Source: Antarcticibacterium flavum (GTDB lineage Bacteria; Bacteroidota; Bacteroidia; Flavobacteriales; Flavobacteriaceae). Taken from it: a stretch of 64,000 nucleotides of DNA. The notes beneath the pieces were generated by a model. It was not told the origin of the DNA, ran no database searches, and was given only the letters and a program-made list of their open reading frames with translations. Each line of letters begins with the position of its first letter. The stretch's first letter is position 1. Shown here piece after piece: positions 49,266-60,115 of the stretch. The translations under genes were made by a program, and so were the position numbers. The stretch covers positions 310,001 through 374,000 of the forward strand of contig NZ_CP040812.1 of assembly GCF_006159205.1 (NCBI RefSeq). Direction: 5' to 3'.

Positions 49266-51554
49266 ATGCTTAAACGAATTAAAGAATCCCCCAGGTTAAA
49301 ATGGGTTGCAGGAATTTTTCTTGGTGTCCTGAGTATTTTCCTTTTGTTCTATCTAAGTATTTATTTTGGGCTTTTTGGAAAGATCCCCAACTCCTCTCAA
49401 TTAAAAGAACTCAAACAAAATGAAGCCACACAGGTCTTAAGTTCAACCGGCGAACTCATAGGTAAATATTACATTTTTGACAGGCAACCTATTACCTATG
49501 ACCAACTCCCACAGCATCTTATAGATGCACTTATTGCAACAGAGGATGTTCGTTTCTATGAACATGACGGCATAGACAACAGGAGTCTCTTAAGAGTCTT
49601 TTTTAAAACCCTTCTTTTACAGGATCGCTCCTCGGGTGGAGGAAGTACCATAAGCCTGCAACTGGCAAAAAACCTTTATGGAAGAAAAGATTTTGGCCCT
49701 CTTGGGATTGTAGTCAATAAAGTACAGGAGGCGATTATAGCTAAACGCCTTGAGGATATTTACTCCAAAAAGGAAATCCTAACCCTTTATCTTAACACTG
49801 TACCTTTTAGTGATAATACTTTTGGAATTGAGGCAGCAGCTGTCAAATTTTTTGATAAACATGCCAGTGAACTGGAGCTGGAGGAAGCCGCTGTTTTGGT
49901 AGGAATGCTTAAGGCTTCTCATTATTTCAATCCGCGAATTTTTCCTGAAAGAAGCAGGCTAAGACGGGATGTGGTGCTTGTTCAAATGGAAAAATATGGA
50001 TACCTCACCCCCCAAAGAGCTGAAGAGGCCAAGTTAAAGGAGTTGCAATTGACCTATCAGGGGTACAGTCATGACCAGGGGCTTGCTCCCTATTTCAGGG
50101 AACAATTAAGAAAGGACCTGGTGGCCATTCTTGATACCCTGCCAAATAAAAACGGAGATAAATACAACATTTATAAGGATGGATTGATCGTTCATACCAC
50201 GCTGGACCATCAAATGCAGGAAATAGCTGAAGAGGCTATGCGCACTCATATGTCAAAACTACAGGAAGCCCACGAAAGATCCTATGGCAACAGCGGGCCC
50301 TGGAAAAATGAAAATCTTCTACTGGAAGCTGTTAAAAAAACAGAGCACTATAAGCGCCTGCAAAAGGAAGGCCTGGAAGACAGAGAGATCCTTGAAAGAC
50401 TGGACAGGGAGGAAAGGGAAATAGAACTGTTTAATTATGGGGAAGACCTGGTTATAAAAGGAACTACCCTGGACAGTATTGCACATTATTTGAAATTCCT
50501 TAATGCAGGTTTTTTAGCAGTAGAACCAACAACAGGTGCTGTAAAGACCTGGGTTGGAGGTATCGATTTTGAGCACTTTAAATATGACCATGTGTCCCAA
50601 AGTAAGAGACAGGTGGGTTCCACTTTTAAACCTATTGTTTATACCGCAGCTCTTGAAAGCGGGATGGAGCCGTGCACATATTTTTCCTTAAATGAGGTAA
50701 CCTACAAAGGGGGATGGACCCCGGGAAATTCTGGACAGCCTGAGGAAGACCCCTATATAAATTATAATTTACAAACCGCATTAAGCAGGTCTATTAATAC
50801 TATTGCCGTAAAAGTCCTTATGCAAACCGGTATTAGCAATGTGCTCAAACAAGCCCGCAAGATGGGTATAACTACAGAGCTACCTGCAGTACCTTCTATT
50901 GCCCTTGGCACAGCAGAGTTAAGTCTACGGGAAGTTGCTAAAGCTTATACCACCTATCTTAATAGCGGAAAACCCAGCACCCCCTACTACATTACCAGGA
51001 TAGAAGATGGAAGGGGAAACCTTCTTGCAGAATTTGAACCGCAAAATAATTCTGCCCCTGCATTTTCAAATACCAACAGGCAGGTTATGCTGGAGATGAT
51101 GAAATCTACAGTAAATGAAGGTACTGCAGTACGATTAAGGACTATTTATGGATTAAAGAATGATATAGCCGGGAAGACGGGAACCACTCAATCCAATAAA
51201 GATGGCTGGTTTGTAGGACTTTTACCCAACCTGGTCACCGTCACCTGGGTGGGAGCAGATGATCATCGTATCGGTTTTAGAAGCACCTCCATTGGACAGG
51301 GAGCAAATTCAGCCTTACCAATATTTGCCTTATTCCTGCAGGAATTGAATTCACAGGAAGAATATAAGGAGATCACCTCCTCTCGGTTCACCGCACCTTC
51401 AGCAACAGTAGTTAGTTCATTAGATTGTGAACCTGAGAAAAGGGATGGTTTCTTCAAAAGGTTATTTACGAATCCCGATAAGCCTCAAAAGGAAGAAAAG
51501 AAAGAAAAGAAAGGCTTCTTCAAAAGATTATTTGGCAAAAAAGATAAGAATTAA
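49266..51554 (+). CDS. Class A penicillin-binding protein (PBP1)
   Basis: A 762-residue bifunctional peptidoglycan synthase. A membrane anchor covers residues 13-38. Glycosyltransferase 51 motifs: ATEDVRFYEHDG (Glu93) and GGGSTISLQLAKNL (124-137). Transpeptidase motifs: SKRQVGSTFKPIVY (catalytic Ser in STFK), SRSINT (SxN) and GKTGTT (KTG). The Lys-rich C-terminus has two copies of GFFKRLF, separated by a charged linker. ATG at 49266 is chosen over an upstream TTG. A terminator follows. Confidence 0.95.
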   Translation: MLKRIKESPRLKWVAGIFLGVLSIFLLFYLSIYFGLFGKIPNSSQLKELKQNEATQVLSSTGELIGKYYIFDRQPITYDQLPQHLIDALIATEDVRFYEHDGIDNRSLLRVFFKTLLLQDRSSGGGSTISLQLAKNLYGRKDFGPLGIVVNKVQEAIIAKRLEDIYSKKEILTLYLNTVPFSDNTFGIEAAAVKFFDKHASELELEEAAVLVGMLKASHYFNPRIFPERSRLRRDVVLVQMEKYGYLTPQRAEEAKLKELQLTYQGYSHDQGLAPYFREQLRKDLVAILDTLPNKNGDKYNIYKDGLIVHTTLDHQMQEIAEEAMRTHMSKLQEAHERSYGNSGPWKNENLLLEAVKKTEHYKRLQKEGLEDREILERLDREEREIELFNYGEDLVIKGTTLDSIAHYLKFLNAGFLAVEPTTGAVKTWVGGIDFEHFKYDHVSQSKRQVGSTFKPIVYTAALESGMEPCTYFSLNEVTYKGGWTPGNSGQPEEDPYINYNLQTALSRSINTIAVKVLMQTGISNVLKQARKMGITTELPAVPSIALGTAELSLREVAKAYTTYLNSGKPSTPYYITRIEDGRGNLLAEFEPQNNSAPAFSNTNRQVMLEMMKSTVNEGTAVRLRTIYGLKNDIAGKTGTTQSNKDGWFVGLLPNLVTVTWVGADDHRIGFRSTSIGQGANSALPIFALFLQELNSQEEYKEITSSRFTAPSATVVSSLDCEPEKRDGFFKRLFTNPDKPQKEEKKEKKGFFKRLFGKKDKN

Positions 51555-51555
51555 A

Positions 51556-51593
51556 ATACCCGCCGAAAATATGCTACGGCGGGTATCTCTTTT
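51556..51593 (+). terminator. Terminator after the PBP gene
   Basis: ATACCCGCCG pairs with CGGCGGGTAT (11-base loop) followed by CTCTTTT; it also lies ahead of the convergent catalase gene end. Confidence 0.85.
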
Positions 51594-51617
51594 AACAACA
51601 ATTAAAATAAAATATGA

Positions 51618-53762
51618 TCAGGCCGGGATTGAATCGGCTCTTTCCCTGTTCCAGAAACGGTGTTTTCCAACTGCAGTAATAAATTCTGAAGGATCTTTAT
51701 CAAGAACGATCCCTTTCTCCATCATTTCATTGGCTGTAAGTTTTTTCCAAAAGTGAGTTTCTTCCAGAAGACCTTTCCCGCCGTCGCTTCCTATAGCTTT
51801 ACAATGCTTAAAAGCTTCATCAAGGAAATGGATTGCTTCTCCATCCTCTTTGAGGGCTTTAATACTTTCCTCGCCACCGGGAACAAATACAGCATCAAAT
51901 AATACAGAACTGGTGGTGATAAAGCTCTCGTCTATCATCATTTCCCCCGAGGATGTCCTTAGTTTTCCTGAATGCGGGGCTACTATTTTCACCGTTGCAC
52001 CTTTCTCCTCAAGCGCCTTTTTAATGTTATCCAGAGAGGAGGAATCTACTCCATCTCCACACAATAAAGCCACTTTTCTACTGGCAATAAATTCCACCAG
52101 ATTCTTAAGCATACTTAAAGCATTTGATGATTTAATGGATTGCTCCACGTGTATAGGTTCAAATTCCTCCGGGCCGGCATCTGCTGGTACACCTTTATTC
52201 ATAGGTTTCTCTGGTTGCGGCACCGGGTCCATTCCCAGTTTTTTTGCAACACCCCGGGCTAGTCCCTGGTCCACCTGTGTAAGCAGGCCTACCATTCTCT
52301 CCCTTATTTCGATTCTTTTAACCTTACCTAATTCAAATCCAAAGGCATCAATTATATGCTTCTTCTCAACATCTGTCTGGCTATTATAGAAAAGGGTTGC
52401 CTGGCTAAAGAAATCCAGGAAACTTTTACTACGGGTCCTAATCTTATTGCCTTCAACTTTCTCTGCATGATGTACAAATCCGCCTTCACTCATCTTTGCC
52501 TGGAAAGGACAACCACCTCCAATTGAATTAGGATGATAATGGGTACCTTTATTTATTTGTTGCCTCATAAAACCATCCCGTTGATTATTATGCATAGGAG
52601 CAATTGGCCGGTTGATGGGGATCTCATTAAAATTGGGCCCACCCAGCCTTATCAATTGAGTATCCAGATACGAGAATAACCTTCCTTGTAACAAGGGGTC
52701 ATTCGTAAAGTCAATCCCCGGCACCACGTGTCCTGGGTGAAATGCTACCTGCTCGGTCTCTGCAAAGAAATTATCTGGATTGCGATTAAGGGTCATCTTT
52801 CCAATCCGCTTAACCGGTACAAGCTCCTCTGGGATGATCTTGGTAGGATCTAAAAGGTCAAAATCAAATTTATGTTCGTCTTCTTCCGGCACTAGTTGTA
52901 CACCCAGTTCCCATTCAGGATAATTTCCATCTTCAATGGCATTCCAAAGGTCCATCCTGTGAAAATCGGGGTTTTTACCTCCTATTTTCTGAGCTTCATC
53001 CCAAAGCACCCCATGGGCACCGAGTAAAGGTTTCCAGTGAAATTTTACGAATGTAGCTTTTCCTTCTTCGTTGATAAATCTAAAGGTATGAACTCCAAAG
53101 CCTTCCATCATTCTTAAGCTTCTTGGTATTGCCCTGTCTGATGTTACCCACATAAGCATATGCATGGACTCTGGCATTAATGACGCAAAATCCCAGAAGG
53201 TATCGTGAGCTGCAGAAGCCTGCGGGGTTTGACTATCGGGCTCTGGTTTAATAGCATGTACAAGATCTGGAAATTTCATTGCATCCTGAATAAAAAAGAC
53301 AGGCATATTATTGCCTACCAGGTCATAGTTTCCTTCTTCAGTATAGAATTTCGTTGCGAATCCCCTAACATCCCTTGCAAGGTCTGTAGAACCTCTAAAT
53401 CCTACTACGGTAGAGAATCTCACAAAGACAGGTGTTTTTTTAGATGGATCCTGCAGGAAACCCGCTTTTGTATATTCTTTCATGGACTCATAAACCTGAA
53501 AATAACCGTGGGCTCCAGATCCTCTTGGATGTACTACTCTTTCCGGAATCCTTTCGTGATCAAAATGTTGCATTTTTTCCCGAAAGATGAAATCCTCCAT
53601 TAAGGTAGGCCCCCTGTCTCCGGCGGTTAACTGGTTTTGGGTATCATTGACCTTCACACCGGTAGAAGTAGTTAAAAATTCTCCTGTGCCATCCTTTTTT
53701 TCCTTTTCCAGGTCATCAAGTTTTTTGTTTGTTTCCTTGTCATTTCTTTCTCCTTTATCCAT
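51618..53762 (-). CDS. katE: Large-subunit catalase (HPII type) with C-terminal DJ-1/GATase-like domain
   Basis: A 714-residue monofunctional haem catalase. The distal His region is [14 protein letters not shown], distal Asn is in [18 protein letters not shown] and the haem Tyr is in [15 protein letters not shown]. Residues about 555-714 add the extra DJ-1-like flavodoxin fold of clade 2 catalases ([44 protein letters not shown]). It removes hydrogen peroxide in the cytoplasm under oxidative stress. Confidence 0.96.
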   Translation of the reverse strand: MDKGERNDKETNKKLDDLEKEKKDGTGEFLTTSTGVKVNDTQNQLTAGDRGPTLMEDFIFREKMQHFDHERIPERVVHPRGSGAHGYFQVYESMKEYTKAGFLQDPSKKTPVFVRFSTVVGFRGSTDLARDVRGFATKFYTEEGNYDLVGNNMPVFFIQDAMKFPDLVHAIKPEPDSQTPQASAAHDTFWDFASLMPESMHMLMWVTSDRAIPRSLRMMEGFGVHTFRFINEEGKATFVKFHWKPLLGAHGVLWDEAQKIGGKNPDFHRMDLWNAIEDGNYPEWELGVQLVPEEDEHKFDFDLLDPTKIIPEELVPVKRIGKMTLNRNPDNFFAETEQVAFHPGHVVPGIDFTNDPLLQGRLFSYLDTQLIRLGGPNFNEIPINRPIAPMHNNQRDGFMRQQINKGTHYHPNSIGGGCPFQAKMSEGGFVHHAEKVEGNKIRTRSKSFLDFFSQATLFYNSQTDVEKKHIIDAFGFELGKVKRIEIRERMVGLLTQVDQGLARGVAKKLGMDPVPQPEKPMNKGVPADAGPEEFEPIHVEQSIKSSNALSMLKNLVEFIASRKVALLCGDGVDSSSLDNIKKALEEKGATVKIVAPHSGKLRTSSGEMMIDESFITTSSVLFDAVFVPGGEESIKALKEDGEAIHFLDEAFKHCKAIGSDGGKGLLEETHFWKKLTANEMMEKGIVLDKDPSEFITAVGKHRFWNRERADSIPA

Positions 53763-53983
53763 AATTTCCAGGTTCTATTTGTTCTATCCCAAAAATCTTA
53801 AATAAAGGGGATATTCAGAATTTCTCACAGTTAAATAATTCCTATACTTTTCTTAAAGAAAGGAAGGGGTTTATTGCTTTTTTAATAATAAAAGGTGGAG
53901 CAGGGTGGTTAAACTTTCTTAAAACCCCACAAGAGAGAACTAAAATTATTTACCTTCAAATAATTAAAGAAAATCCCAGTTTA

Positions 53984-55060
53984 ATGGAACTATCCAGAGG
54001 AAAAAGTATTTTACTTACAGCCACCTTATTTATTGTAGGTTCTTATTTTTTAATTCTAAGTTTAATTAAGGCCCAGGGTTTTCTTGCCCCACTTGTAATG
54101 GCCATTGTCCTGGCCCTGCTTATGATCCCGCTGGCAAAAAAAATTGAAAAAACTAAAATCAACAGGGCATTTGCCTCTCTAATTTGCACATTTATTCTAT
54201 TCCTTATCTCTCTGGGTATTTTTGCAGTTCTCTCCTTCCAGGTTAAGAATTTTGTAGATGACTGGGAAGAAATAAAGGAACAAATGCAGCCAAAAATTGA
54301 ACAGGCTGAAGAATATATTTACGAACACACGAATTTATCTAAAGAAGATTTTGAGGAATATAAGGAACAGAATAATCTCTCCACATTGGCTTCCAGTGGT
54401 AGCAGTGGGGAGCGTGCTTTTTCCTTTATGAAAAAAGTTGTGGATTTTATAAGTAACTATCTTCTCACATTTATTTATATCTTCTTTCTTATAAACTACA
54501 GGAATAGATTTAAAAATTTCTTTTTAAGACTTGTCTCCAAAGAGCAGCAACAAAATGCAAGGAAGATTATTCATCGCACAGCTACCATAGTACAGCAATA
54601 CCTCGTAGGGAAAGCTTTTTTAATTGTTTTTCTTTCCGTCTTATACAGTGTGGGGTTGGGATTCTCTGGCGTGGATAATTTTATACTTATTTCTTTCATT
54701 GCAGCATTTCTCTCTCTTATACCATTTATAGGTAACATTATAGGATTTATGCTTGCCCTTGTGTTTGGTTTTCTTACCACCGGGGAAACTACAGTTTTAA
54801 TAGGCATAATTATCACCTTCACATTGGTGCAGTTTATAGAAAGCTATATTCTTGAGCCTTATGTGGTAGGAGATAAGGTAAACCTCCACCCTTTTTTGGT
54901 TATTCTTGCTATTATCGCAGGAAATATGATATGGGGGGTTATGGGTATGATCCTGGCAATTCCAGTATTAGGGATTTTAAATGTGATCTTACGTCACGTG
55001 AAACCTTTAAAACCTTTCGGCTATCTCTTAAGTACTGATAAGCAGAATGATAAAGATTAA
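53984..55060 (+). CDS. AI-2E-family transporter
   Basis: A 358-residue membrane protein with about eight helices. The YdiK/PerM-like core shows LLALIPFIGNIIGFMLALVF-like, QFIESYILEPYVVGDKVNLH and PFLVILAIIAGNMIWGVMGM. A 70-residue soluble loop with coiled-coil character lies between the third and fourth helices. The family exports small molecules; the AI-2 role is only one example. No operon partner. Confidence 0.9.
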   Translation: MELSRGKSILLTATLFIVGSYFLILSLIKAQGFLAPLVMAIVLALLMIPLAKKIEKTKINRAFASLICTFILFLISLGIFAVLSFQVKNFVDDWEEIKEQMQPKIEQAEEYIYEHTNLSKEDFEEYKEQNNLSTLASSGSSGERAFSFMKKVVDFISNYLLTFIYIFFLINYRNRFKNFFLRLVSKEQQQNARKIIHRTATIVQQYLVGKAFLIVFLSVLYSVGLGFSGVDNFILISFIAAFLSLIPFIGNIIGFMLALVFGFLTTGETTVLIGIIITFTLVQFIESYILEPYVVGDKVNLHPFLVILAIIAGNMIWGVMGMILAIPVLGILNVILRHVKPLKPFGYLLSTDKQNDKD

Positions 55061-55192
55061 ACTCCTATTTTTATATGTTTCTAAATAGTTAAGAAAAGGA
55101 TATGCTTGTTTTAAGTTAATGTTTCCTAAGTTCATATTGTATTTATTTGCACCGAATTTTAAGGAACAAAATATCTTAAACTTTAAAAAATT

Positions 55193-56395
55193 ATGTTTAA
55201 AAGGTTAATTCTACTGCTGGTAGTACTTTTATTTTCAACTACGACCTGGTCGCAAAATGATACTTTACCCTATCAAAAATCCACCACCAAATGGTTTGAA
55301 AACATCAATCTGGGAGGATATGTGCAGGCACGTTATAACAGGCTTTTTGAAACCAACCCCCAATTGGGTTGCGCCCAATGTGACGGAAGCTGGGGTGAAG
55401 GAAACGGATTTTCTCTTAGAAGGGTACGTCTAAAGTTTTCGGGAAATATTGGTGATTATGTATATTTCTATATTCAACCAGATTTTGCCAGTTCTGCCGC
55501 AGGAGGTATACATTACGGGCAATTAAGGGATGCATATTTCGATGTAAGCCTGGATAAGAAACGTGAGTATCGATTCAGAATAGGACAAAGCAAGGTTCCA
55601 TTTGGATTTGAGAACATGCAATCCAGTCAAAACAGGATCCCTCTTGATCGTAATGATGCTCTTAACAGTTCTATTAGAAATGAGCGGGAACTGGGTGTAT
55701 TCTTCTATTGGGCGCCAGAGAAAATACGAAAACGCTTTTCTATGTTGACCCGGGAAGGTCTAAAAGGATCTGGTGATTACGGTGTTTTTGGGTTTGGTGT
55801 CTTCAACGGCCAAACCGGAAATGCCCCAGAATTAAATAATGATCTACATGTGGTTGCCCGCCTCTCCTACCCCTTTCAAATTGGCCGACAAATAATTGAG
55901 CCGGGGATACAGGGTTATACAGGACAATATCAAATGCCGGCTGGTAATTTAAGTCCCGGGGTTATGGTGGACCCAGACCTTAATTATCTCGATCAAAGAG
56001 TGGCAGCAACCTTTGTACTTTATCCACAACCATTCGGGATCCAGGCAGAATACAATTTTGGACGCGGCCCCGAGTTCAATAAGGAAACAGGTGCAATTGA
56101 AGAAACTCCACTTCATGGTGGATACGCCACACTTACATATAAAACAGTTATAGGAAACCAGCTATTCTACCCTTTTACCCGTTACCACTATTATGACGGA
56201 GGTAAGAAATTTGAACGTGATGCCCGTAGCTATGAAGTAAGTGAATTGGAAGTAGGAATTGAATGGAGACCTGTTAAAGCCTTTGAACTGGTAGCTATGT
56301 ATACTTTCTCTTCAAGAAGGTATGAAGATTTCCTGCTACAGGATAATTTGCAGGAAGGTAGCCTACTAAGGCTGCAGGCACAGGTAAACTTTTAA
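55193..56395 (+). CDS. OprO/OprP-family porin
   Basis: A 400-residue outer-membrane beta-barrel. The signal peptide ends near TTTWSQ. Family signatures include GGYVQARYNRLFETN, RRVRLKFSGNIGDYVYFYIQ and FRIGQSKVPFGFENMQSSQN. OprP/O members often transport phosphate or polyphosphate; which anion is used here is not clear. Its own terminator follows. Confidence 0.88.
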   Translation: MFKRLILLLVVLLFSTTTWSQNDTLPYQKSTTKWFENINLGGYVQARYNRLFETNPQLGCAQCDGSWGEGNGFSLRRVRLKFSGNIGDYVYFYIQPDFASSAAGGIHYGQLRDAYFDVSLDKKREYRFRIGQSKVPFGFENMQSSQNRIPLDRNDALNSSIRNERELGVFFYWAPEKIRKRFSMLTREGLKGSGDYGVFGFGVFNGQTGNAPELNNDLHVVARLSYPFQIGRQIIEPGIQGYTGQYQMPAGNLSPGVMVDPDLNYLDQRVAATFVLYPQPFGIQAEYNFGRGPEFNKETGAIEETPLHGGYATLTYKTVIGNQLFYPFTRYHYYDGGKKFERDARSYEVSELEVGIEWRPVKAFELVAMYTFSSRRYEDFLLQDNLQEGSLLRLQAQVNF

Positions 56396-56403
56396 AAACA
56401 AAG

Positions 56404-56430
56404 TCCGGGCAAAATGCCCGGATTTTTTTT
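56404..56430 (+). terminator. Terminator after the porin gene
   Basis: TCCGGGC pairs with GCCCGGA (5-base loop) and a run of eight T follows. Confidence 0.92.
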
Positions 56431-56492
56431 GCTATTAAGTTTGTCAATTAAAGGATTTGCGACACCTGCCACCTATCCTTATCTTCGTAAAG

Positions 56493-57332
56493 ATGGAAAA
56501 TAGAGAATGGTTTCAATTCCTGGGGTTTCTTTCTACCCCTCCGCTTTGGTTAGAAAATGAAGTCTTTAACTTAGACCAATTTACTCTTCCCCCTGTAGAA
56601 TTTAATAGGCCTTCAAATCTTAAGGAGGAAATACCTTCTCTGGAGTCAAATTTTGTCCTGGGAAAACGCATTGAAAGCTTTTACAGTCTAGTCCTTCAAA
56701 AATCTAAACCCTATTCTATCATAGCACAGGGAATGCAGATCTTTAGTGATAAAATAACCCTTGGCGAATTGGATTTTCTTCTGCAAAAAACGGGAAAGGA
56801 AGAAGTAATACATCTGGAGGTAGTATATAAGTTCTATATATATGACCCGAATATAAATGGGGAACTGGAAAAATGGATAGGACCAAATCGAAAAGATACC
56901 TTGCTTAAGAAGCTGAATAAACTGGAACAAAAACAATTACCGTTGCTTTATAGGGAAGAAACTTTAAGAGCGACTGCAGCCCTGGACATAGCCGGCAAGG
57001 CTGTAAAACAACAGGTTTCATTTCTTGCCCATTTATTCCTTCCCAAAGATTTACAACAAAGAGACGTTCCCTGCATCAATCCCGAGTGTCTGTCTGGAAC
57101 ATGGATACATAAAAGTGATTTCACAAAAGAAGATTACGGGGATTGCAAATTCTTTATTCCGCTAAAGCAGGACTGGCCCATTGATCCTTCAAAAAATGAT
57201 ACATGGCATTCTTTTCAGGAAATAATGCCACAGGTTCAAAGATCACTCGAAGCAAAAAAATCACCCTTAATATGGATGAATGATAAATCGGGAATATTTG
57301 AGCGATTTTTTATAGTTTGGTGGTCCAAATAA
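56493..57332 (+). CDS. DUF1853 protein
   Basis: A 279-residue protein of the DUF1853 family: YSLVLQKSKPYSIIAQGMQI, ITLGELDFLLQKTGKEEVIH, LEVVYKFYIYDPNINGELEK (a restriction-endonuclease-like pattern E-x-K with conserved acids) and LGWISFINP-like end replaced by PLIWMNDKSGIFERFF. The family resembles nuclease folds but function is unknown. ATG at 56493 is used. The APC permease gene follows after 45 bp. Confidence 0.78.
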   Translation: MENREWFQFLGFLSTPPLWLENEVFNLDQFTLPPVEFNRPSNLKEEIPSLESNFVLGKRIESFYSLVLQKSKPYSIIAQGMQIFSDKITLGELDFLLQKTGKEEVIHLEVVYKFYIYDPNINGELEKWIGPNRKDTLLKKLNKLEQKQLPLLYREETLRATAALDIAGKAVKQQVSFLAHLFLPKDLQQRDVPCINPECLSGTWIHKSDFTKEDYGDCKFFIPLKQDWPIDPSKNDTWHSFQEIMPQVQRSLEAKKSPLIWMNDKSGIFERFFIVWWSK

Positions 57333-57377
57333 TTCTGGCTCGTATACATTAGTCTTACGGCATTTAATAATATAAAA

Positions 57378-58625
57378 ATGGATAAACCAGGAAATCTCCT
57401 AAGGGTCCTTTCCTTAAAAGATGCAGTAGGTGTAGGTCTGGGAGCCATTATTGGTGCCGGTATATTTGTAGTTACGGGAGTAGCTGCGGGAATTGCAGGA
57501 CCGGCCTTTTTAATAAGTTTGCTATTGGCCGGGACTGTGGCAACATTCAATGCCCTCAGCTCTGCACAACTGGCAGCAGTTTATCCTCAATCTGGAGGAA
57601 CTTATGAATATGGCTACAGGCTACTAAATCCCTATATGGGATTTGCTGCCGGCTGGATGTTCTTAATGAGTAAACTCGCTGCAGGCAGTGTAGTGGCAAT
57701 TGGCTTCGGAAGTTATTTTTACCTGCTTTTACCCTACGGATCTCCCCTGGCACTTTCAATTGCAGCTGTGTTTATGCTAACTCTCGCAAATTTCTTCGGA
57801 ATAAAAAAAACCGGCTATCTTAATTTGTTTATCGTAGGATTAACTATCCTGGCCCTTATTTATTTTGCCGTAAGTGGATTACCTGAAATTGATGAAAATA
57901 ATTTCATCCCTTTTGCTCCTTTCGGGCTGTCTGGTATTGCTGAAGCCACAGCTTTATTATTTTTTGCATTCACAGGCTATGCCCGTATTGCCACTCTGGC
58001 CGAAGAGGTAAAAGAACCGGAAATAACTATTCCCAGGGCGGTTATAATTACCATCGCCAGTGCTATCATTTTATATGTGTTAGTATCCCTGGTAGCTGTT
58101 GGGGTAGTTGGCGCAGAGGCTATGGCTTTTAATAAATCTCCTCTCCAACTGGTTGCAAGCTCCATGAGGACACCCGGAATTTCCGCAGTAATAACACTGG
58201 GGGCTTCAACAGCCATGTTAGGGGTCCTGCTAAGCCAGATCCTTGGAATAAGCAGGATGATGCTTGCCATGGGACGCAGGCAGGATCTCTTCCCTATGCT
58301 GGAGCGAGTGCATTCCAAATATCAGGTTCCCCATCTTGGAATTCTTTTCACCGGGCTTATCATAGTGGCTCTATGCCTCTTCGGGACATTTGAATTCATC
58401 CTCGCCTCTGCCGCTTTTACAATATTGTTATATTATAGTATTACGAATATTGCCGCCTATGTCCAGCCAAAAAATGAACGCAGATTTGGATTAGTAGTTC
58501 CTGTCCTGGGACTGTTAGGCTGCCTTCTTATAGCTTTATCCCTCGATGCAAAAGTGATGCTTTCAGGCATCAGTCTGCTTCTCCTGGGTTTCATAATTCG
58601 GTTCCTGGTTAAAAGGTTTATTTAG
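57378..58625 (+). CDS. APC-superfamily amino acid permease, second copy
   Basis: A 415-residue transporter of about 12 helices: GVGLGAIIGAGIFVVTGVAA is the first-helix signature and TALLFFAFTGYARIATLAEE the TM6 one. It shares the fold with the permease at 10416 but is not very similar in sequence. Substrate is unknown. Confidence 0.88.
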   Translation: MDKPGNLLRVLSLKDAVGVGLGAIIGAGIFVVTGVAAGIAGPAFLISLLLAGTVATFNALSSAQLAAVYPQSGGTYEYGYRLLNPYMGFAAGWMFLMSKLAAGSVVAIGFGSYFYLLLPYGSPLALSIAAVFMLTLANFFGIKKTGYLNLFIVGLTILALIYFAVSGLPEIDENNFIPFAPFGLSGIAEATALLFFAFTGYARIATLAEEVKEPEITIPRAVIITIASAIILYVLVSLVAVGVVGAEAMAFNKSPLQLVASSMRTPGISAVITLGASTAMLGVLLSQILGISRMMLAMGRRQDLFPMLERVHSKYQVPHLGILFTGLIIVALCLFGTFEFILASAAFTILLYYSITNIAAYVQPKNERRFGLVVPVLGLLGCLLIALSLDAKVMLSGISLLLLGFIIRFLVKRFI

Positions 58626-58867
58626 TTTGAAACAAACCTCTCAAAAATTCTGGTTGCACACCTTATTTTAAAAGTCAAAAATCCTTAGCTATAATTGGAT
58701 TTAAAAGGTTTTCTATAACAACAATTAAGAAACATTTAGCAGTATCTACCTGTAGCTATCTTTGATTTTGTCTCAAATCGGCTTATCTTTTACATATTAA
58801 TAATTAGAAGAAACAAAGGGATAACCTACTGAATTTCAATCCCGTTTCAACCAAAAAAATAAGAAAT

Positions 58868-60028
58868 ATGTCTATACTTAGTAAAGAGGAATTTTTAGAT
58901 TTGGCACAATTTAACAATGAGATATGTGTATCCATTTTTATCCCAACCCATAGAGGTGGAAAAGAAGTTTTAGAAGAACAAAATTCCCTGCATCTTAAAT
59001 CTCAATGGAAAGAAATAAAGGATAAACTTTCAGAAAAAGGAATATCCAAAGAAAGAATTGCAACTATTGGGGAGCCAATCAATAAATTAATTGATGACAA
59101 AAGTTTTTGGAGGCATCAGTCTGATGGGCTCGCGATATTTGCTTCTGAAGGGATCCTGAAAAAGTATACGCTTCCAATTAATTTTGAAGCACATCATTAC
59201 ATAGCCAAAGAATTTTATCTTAAACCGCTGGCCCCGATATTTTCTGGCAATGGCCGATTTTATATCCTGGAATTGCAAATTTTTAATGTCGCCTTATATG
59301 AGGCTACAAGATATAGCATAGGAAAGGTTGATGTAGAGGACCTTACCCCATCCCGTCTTGAAGACAGGGTAGGCTATGATTATGAAGACCAGAACCGGAA
59401 GCATAAAACCCAGCATAATATGGGCGGGGTAGCTACACAACATGGATATGAACCTGCAACCCGCGAAAGAAAGGATGAATTCCTTAGGTTTTTCAGGGCT
59501 GTAGACCAGGGCCTTGATACTATATTGCATGATGAGAAAGTACCTTTGGTGGTGGCTTGCCAGGATTATCTTTTCCCTATATACCAGGAAGCAAATACTT
59601 ATAAAAACCTATATCAAAAATGTGTACCCGGTAACCCTTCAGATTACAGGAACATGCTGGACTTACATGCCAAAACAATTGAGACTCTGGAGCCATTCTT
59701 CGAAAAGGAGAAGAATGAAAAACTTAAGGAGTTTAACGAATTGCCGCCGGAGCGTACCTCAACAAAGATAACAGATATCCTTCCCTCTATTATAGAAGGA
59801 AAGGTGGATACTCTTTTCCTGGAAAACCGGGAAGATATCTTTGGAACCTTTAATGAGGAGAATATGAAAGTAGAGATCCAGGACGGGCAAACAGAGGATA
59901 ATGTTTCCCTAATGAACCTGGCGGCCAAGAAAGTAATGGAACAGGGAGGCTCGATCTTCCTTCTTGAATCGGCTTTTATGCCTGAAAAAGAATCGAAAAT
60001 GAACGCCTTGCTGCGTTATAATTACTAG
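58868..60028 (+). CDS. baeRF-type (bacterial eRF1-like) protein
   Basis: A 386-residue protein related to bacterial archaeo-eukaryotic release-factor homologues (baeRF families). The pattern: VSIFIPTHRGGKEVLEEQNS at the start, GLAIFASEGILKKYTLP, LELQIFNVALYEATRYSI and the central PLVVACQDYLFPIYQEAN. The predicted fold is eRF1 middle/C-terminal like. A role in ribosome rescue or stress has been proposed for the family; it is not shown. Confidence 0.75.
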   Translation: MSILSKEEFLDLAQFNNEICVSIFIPTHRGGKEVLEEQNSLHLKSQWKEIKDKLSEKGISKERIATIGEPINKLIDDKSFWRHQSDGLAIFASEGILKKYTLPINFEAHHYIAKEFYLKPLAPIFSGNGRFYILELQIFNVALYEATRYSIGKVDVEDLTPSRLEDRVGYDYEDQNRKHKTQHNMGGVATQHGYEPATRERKDEFLRFFRAVDQGLDTILHDEKVPLVVACQDYLFPIYQEANTYKNLYQKCVPGNPSDYRNMLDLHAKTIETLEPFFEKEKNEKLKEFNELPPERTSTKITDILPSIIEGKVDTLFLENREDIFGTFNEENMKVEIQDGQTEDNVSLMNLAAKKVMEQGGSIFLLESAFMPEKESKMNALLRYNY

Positions 60029-60051
60029 GACAATTCTAAATATATTCATCG

Positions 60052-60075
60052 AAGGCGGCCGTACAGCCGCCTTTT
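60052..60075 (+). terminator. Terminator after the baeRF-like gene
   Basis: AAGGCGGC pairs with GCCGCCTT around a six-base loop, followed by TTAT. Confidence 0.75.
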
Positions 60076-60115
60076 ATCATTAAAAAATTTTATCTTTAAA
60101 GATTATTTATAATTT

